The position numbers were made by a program, and so were the translations under genes. From positions 1 through 7,944 of the forward strand of contig CAKVJE010000082.1 of assembly GCA_934754735.1 (NCBI GenBank): a stretch of 7,944 nt of DNA. Direction: 5' to 3'. The notes below the pieces were generated by a model. It saw nothing but the letters and a program-made list of their open reading frames with translations, was not told the origin of the DNA and made no database searches. This DNA is from an uncultured Candidatus Melainabacteria bacterium. GTDB taxonomy: Bacteria; Cyanobacteriota; Vampirovibrionia; Gastranaerophilales; Gastranaerophilaceae. Below are positions 5,524 through 7,944 of this stretch, in pieces (position 1 is the first letter of the stretch; every line of letters begins with the position of its first letter).

Positions 5524-6408
5524 ATGTTTAGTATGGTACCAGATAATTTAGATACATCTAGAATAAGAAAATTACTTTTTTTAGGTCCTAACGGGTCTTA
5601 TAGCGATTTCGCAAAAAATAAATTTATTAATGCGTTTAATCTTAATTGTGTTAGTACAAACTTGAAATCAATATCCGGGGTAATTAAGGCATTAAAGGAT
5701 GAAAATTCAGAAGATATCGTTGCTGTTATTCCGATAGAGAACTCTATAGAAGGTATTGTGCGTGAAACGCTTGATAATTTATCATCTCTAAAAAAAGAAG
5801 GTTATAAAATTATTGCAGAAACAACTATGAACGTTGAGCATGCACTCATTGGTTTTGCAGAGAAGAAATCAGAAATTAAGATTGTTCGCTCTCATCCGCA
5901 AGCTCTTGCGCAATGCAAAAAATATTTGCAGGATAATTTTTCGGATTCATTAATTGAAGAAGCAACACTTTCGACATCTGCAGCAGTACGTTCTTTATCA
6001 GAAAATGACAAATCAATTGCTGCAATAGGTAGTGTTGATTGCGCTAAAATGTATAATATTCCAGTCATAGAGACCGAAATCAATGATGAAAGCAACAATC
6101 AAACACGATTTATTTTATTAGGTAAATTTTTAGCTCCGCAAACCGGTAAAGATAAAACCAGTATAACGTTTTCTACTGAAAACAAGGCTGGTGCATTAAG
6201 TAAAATTCTAACAATTTTGGATGAATATGGGATTAACATGTCTTATATAGATTCGCGACCTTCTAAAAAAGAATTGGGCGAATACGTTTTTTATATTGAC
6301 TTTGAAGGCCATATTCATGATAAAAAAGTTATTGATGCTTTCAATGAAATTAAGCAATATGTAAAAATGTTCTATGTAATTGGCTCATATCATTCAATTG
6401 ATTCTTAA
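5524..6408 (+). CDS. pheA: Prephenate dehydratase with ACT regulatory domain
   Basis: Cytoplasmic enzyme converting prephenate to phenylpyruvate, water and CO2, the committed step to phenylalanine. The 294-residue product is a stand-alone dehydratase without a chorismate mutase domain. The catalytic domain (about 15-205) shows FLGPNGSYSDFA at 19-30, VIPIENSIEGIVRETLDNL at 68-86, RSHPQALAQC at 122-131, and the active-site TRF at 194-196 within NNQTRFILLG. The ACT domain (about 212-290) contains the GAL element at 223-225 and DSRP at 243-246, equivalent to the ESRP motif that binds phenylalanine, so feedback inhibition is likely. The ATG at 5524 has no clear ribosome-binding site; Met4 (5533) is an alternative. 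It lies 35 bases after the TPR gene, probably within the same transcript, and ends before a shared terminator. Confidence 0.95.
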   Translation: MFSMVPDNLDTSRIRKLLFLGPNGSYSDFAKNKFINAFNLNCVSTNLKSISGVIKALKDENSEDIVAVIPIENSIEGIVRETLDNLSSLKKEGYKIIAETTMNVEHALIGFAEKKSEIKIVRSHPQALAQCKKYLQDNFSDSLIEEATLSTSAAVRSLSENDKSIAAIGSVDCAKMYNIPVIETEINDESNNQTRFILLGKFLAPQTGKDKTSITFSTENKAGALSKILTILDEYGINMSYIDSRPSKKELGEYVFYIDFEGHIHDKKVIDAFNEIKQYVKMFYVIGSYHSIDS

Positions 6409-6466
6409 AGGTTTTCTTATTGTAATTATTTTAGTGCACAAATTTTTGCACCATTAATATTAATAA

Positions 6467-6502
6467 AAAAAGTGGAAAATGTTTTACAATTTTCCACTTT
6501 TT
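6467..6502. terminator. Two-way intrinsic terminator between pheA and clpC
   Basis: A perfect 14-base stem (6467-6480 with 6489-6502) encloses an 8-base loop. The stem core is GTGG/CCAC with A-rich and T-rich flanks, so each strand reads as a hairpin ending in a T run: TTTTT then ATTTTT on the + strand (6498-6508), and a T run from the A run at 6465-6471 on the - strand. It sits between two convergent genes, 58 bases after the pheA stop and 23 bases after the clpC stop, and can serve both. Confidence 0.9.
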
Positions 6503-6525
6503 ATTTTTAATTTCTTATCTGCTTA

Positions 6526-7944
6526 TTAGCTTTCTTGAGCTACCGCTTGTTCTGCATTAGCACCTTCTTTTCTTTCGAAAACGATTTTATCGTCAACTAA
6601 TTTAAGAAGGATTGTATCACCCGGTTGGTAAGCATTTGTCAAGATTTCTTCTGCAAGCTGATCTTCGATTTTCTTCTGAATCAATCTTCTCAAAGGTCTT
6701 GCGCCATAAGCTTCGTTATAACCGTCTTTTGCAAGGTAATCTTTAACTTCATCCGTAACTTCGATTGATAAATCACGTTCAGAAAGACGTTTGAATAAAT
6801 CTTTCATCATCAAGTCAACGATTTGACGGATTTCTTCCTTGCTCAAGTGTGAGAATACGATAATATCATCGATACGGTTCAAGAATTCAGGTCTGAATGC
6901 TTTTTTAAGTTCTTCGTTAACTGTATCTTTAAGTTTTTCGTACTTATCCTTTTTAACGTCTTCTGCAGTTGAGAAACCAAGTTTGCCTTGAGTCGTAATC
7001 ATACTTGCACCAACGTTAGATGTCATAATGATTACAGTATTCTTGAAGTTGATGTGACGACCTTTTGCATCGGTTAAACGTCCGTCATCAAGAATTTGTA
7101 ACATGATGTTGAATACGTCAGGGTGAGCTTTTTCAATTTCGTCAAAAAGAATAACTGAGTAAGGTTTCTTTCTAACAAGTTCAGACAAATGTCCACCATC
7201 ATCATAACCAACGTATCCCGGAGGAGAACCGATAAGTTTAGCAGTAGAATGCTTTTCCATAAATTCTGACATATCTACTCTTATCATATTGTCTTCGCTG
7301 CCGAAAATAGCTTCTGCTAAAGCTTTTGCAAGTTCAGTTTTACCAACACCGGTAGGACCGCAGAAGATAAAGCTTCCGATTGGTCTGTTTGGTGATTTTA
7401 AACCAACTCTTGCACGTCTGATTGCTTTAGAAATAGCCGTTACAGCGTCGCTTTGTCCGATAACTCTTGCGTGAAGTGTATCTTCAAGTTTAAGCAATCT
7501 TTCTGATTCACCTTCCGTAAGTTTTGTTACAGGAACGCCTGTCATTGTTGCAATAACTTCTGCAACATCATCTTCTGTTACAGTTGGTTTATTTGCATCA
7601 TTTTGACGACGCCATTCTTCAGAAACTTCTCTGATTCTATCTTTCATATTAGCTTCGTCATCTCTTAAAGCTGAAGCTCTTTCGAATTCTTGATTTCTGA
7701 TTGCATCCTCTTTTTCCTTGATAATTTCTTTCAATTCTTTATCAAGTTCTTTACCTTCAGGGGAAAGTGTGCAAACTTTTAATCTAACCTTTGAACTTGC
7801 TTCGTCGATAACGTCAATAGCTTTGTCAGGTAAAAATCTATCGTTGATATATTTGCTTGAAAGTTTCGTAGCTGCAACGATTGCTTCATCTGAAATGTTC
7901 AAGTTGTGGTGTTCTTCGTATTTTGGTTTTAAACCACGAATAAT
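6526..7944 (-). CDS. clpC: ATP-dependent Clp protease ATP-binding subunit ClpC, C-terminal part (gene cut by window edge)
   Basis: Hsp100/Clp unfoldase that feeds substrates to ClpP in the cytoplasm. The visible 472 residues begin with [14 protein letters not shown], the end of the first AAA+ module, so the true start lies beyond base 7944; the TTG at 7902 is an internal Leu codon, not a start. Fragment residues: [13 protein letters not shown] near 37-49; a coiled UVR-type region about 66-102 ([20 protein letters not shown] and onward), marking the ClpC/ClpE middle domain rather than ClpB; second AAA+ module with Walker A GPTGVGKT 196-203, pore loop GYVGY 243-247, Walker B ILFDE 265-269, sensor-1 TSN 308-310, ClpP-contact loop LGF 322-324, arginine finger in RPEFLNRID about 351-359, and sensor-2 GARPLRR 414-420. 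A short Ala/Glu/Gln tail ends the protein. All catalytic residues in view are intact. It is convergent with pheA. Confidence 0.95.
   Translation of the reverse strand: MIRGLKPKYEEHHNLNISDEAIVAATKLSSKYINDRFLPDKAIDVIDEASSKVRLKVCTLSPEGKELDKELKEIIKEKEDAIRNQEFERASALRDDEANMKDRIREVSEEWRRQNDANKPTVTEDDVAEVIATMTGVPVTKLTEGESERLLKLEDTLHARVIGQSDAVTAISKAIRRARVGLKSPNRPIGSFIFCGPTGVGKTELAKALAEAIFGSEDNMIRVDMSEFMEKHSTAKLIGSPPGYVGYDDGGHLSELVRKKPYSVILFDEIEKAHPDVFNIMLQILDDGRLTDAKGRHINFKNTVIIMTSNVGASMITTQGKLGFSTAEDVKKDKYEKLKDTVNEELKKAFRPEFLNRIDDIIVFSHLSKEEIRQIVDLMMKDLFKRLSERDLSIEVTDEVKDYLAKDGYNEAYGARPLRRLIQKKIEDQLAEEILTNAYQPGDTILLKLVDDKIVFERKEGANAEQAVAQES

Noticed and set aside
6434..6451. Second hairpin after pheA (GTGCA at 6434-6438 with TGCAC at 6447-6451)
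   Set aside because: It has only a five-base stem with an AT-rich loop and no T run after it; the stronger terminator at 6467-6502 explains the gap.
7289..7474. Open frame of 61 codons on the + strand within clpC
   Set aside because: It lies wholly opposite the conserved Walker A region of clpC and has no features of its own.

Overview
The window is AT-rich DNA from a diderm bacterium. It carries an ExbB/ExbD/TonB-type energy-transduction cluster, which implies an outer membrane, next to a ClpC-type Hsp100 ATPase with a UVR-bearing middle domain, which is typical of Firmicutes and of Cyanobacteria and their relatives. That combination, with a stand-alone PheA and low GC, would fit a non-photosynthetic cyanobacterial relative (Vampirovibrionia/Melainabacteria, for example a gut Gastranaerophilales). 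This is an inference from gene content; no rRNA or other phylogenetic marker was examined.

Layout. Eight genes run on the + strand from 28 to 6408: a TonB/TolA-like protein (28-1224), exbB (1317-1967), exbD1 (2077-2595), exbD2 (2595-2972), a six-helix membrane protein of unknown function (3126-3929), a DUF2400/TIGR02757 protein (3941-4768), a membrane-anchored TPR protein (4772-5488) and prephenate dehydratase pheA (5524-6408). The first four form one functional unit: a proton-driven inner-membrane motor (ExbB plus two ExbD paralogues) and a periplasm-spanning arm. The next four are tightly packed (gaps of 11, 3 and 35 bases) and are probably co-transcribed, but they do not share an obvious pathway. 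A strong two-way hairpin terminator (6467-6502) separates pheA from the convergent clpC gene, which occupies 6526-7944 on the - strand and runs off the right edge, so its N-terminal half is missing.

The least ordinary content is in short repeats. An octamer-based repeat (consensus near AGTCGTTA) occurs as three arms: two facing each other as a 93-base inverted element between exbB and exbD1, and a third, diverged one just after exbD2, so the exbD pair is bracketed by them. A second, GC-rich palindromic repeat occurs in the tonB-exbB gap and again inside the DUF2400 reading frame, where it is translated in frame as a Pro/Gly-rich insert. ExbB itself has Ser where the E. coli channel has its conserved transmembrane Glu176. 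I found no complete novel defence or mobile system, no CRISPR array, no tRNA or rRNA and no transposase.
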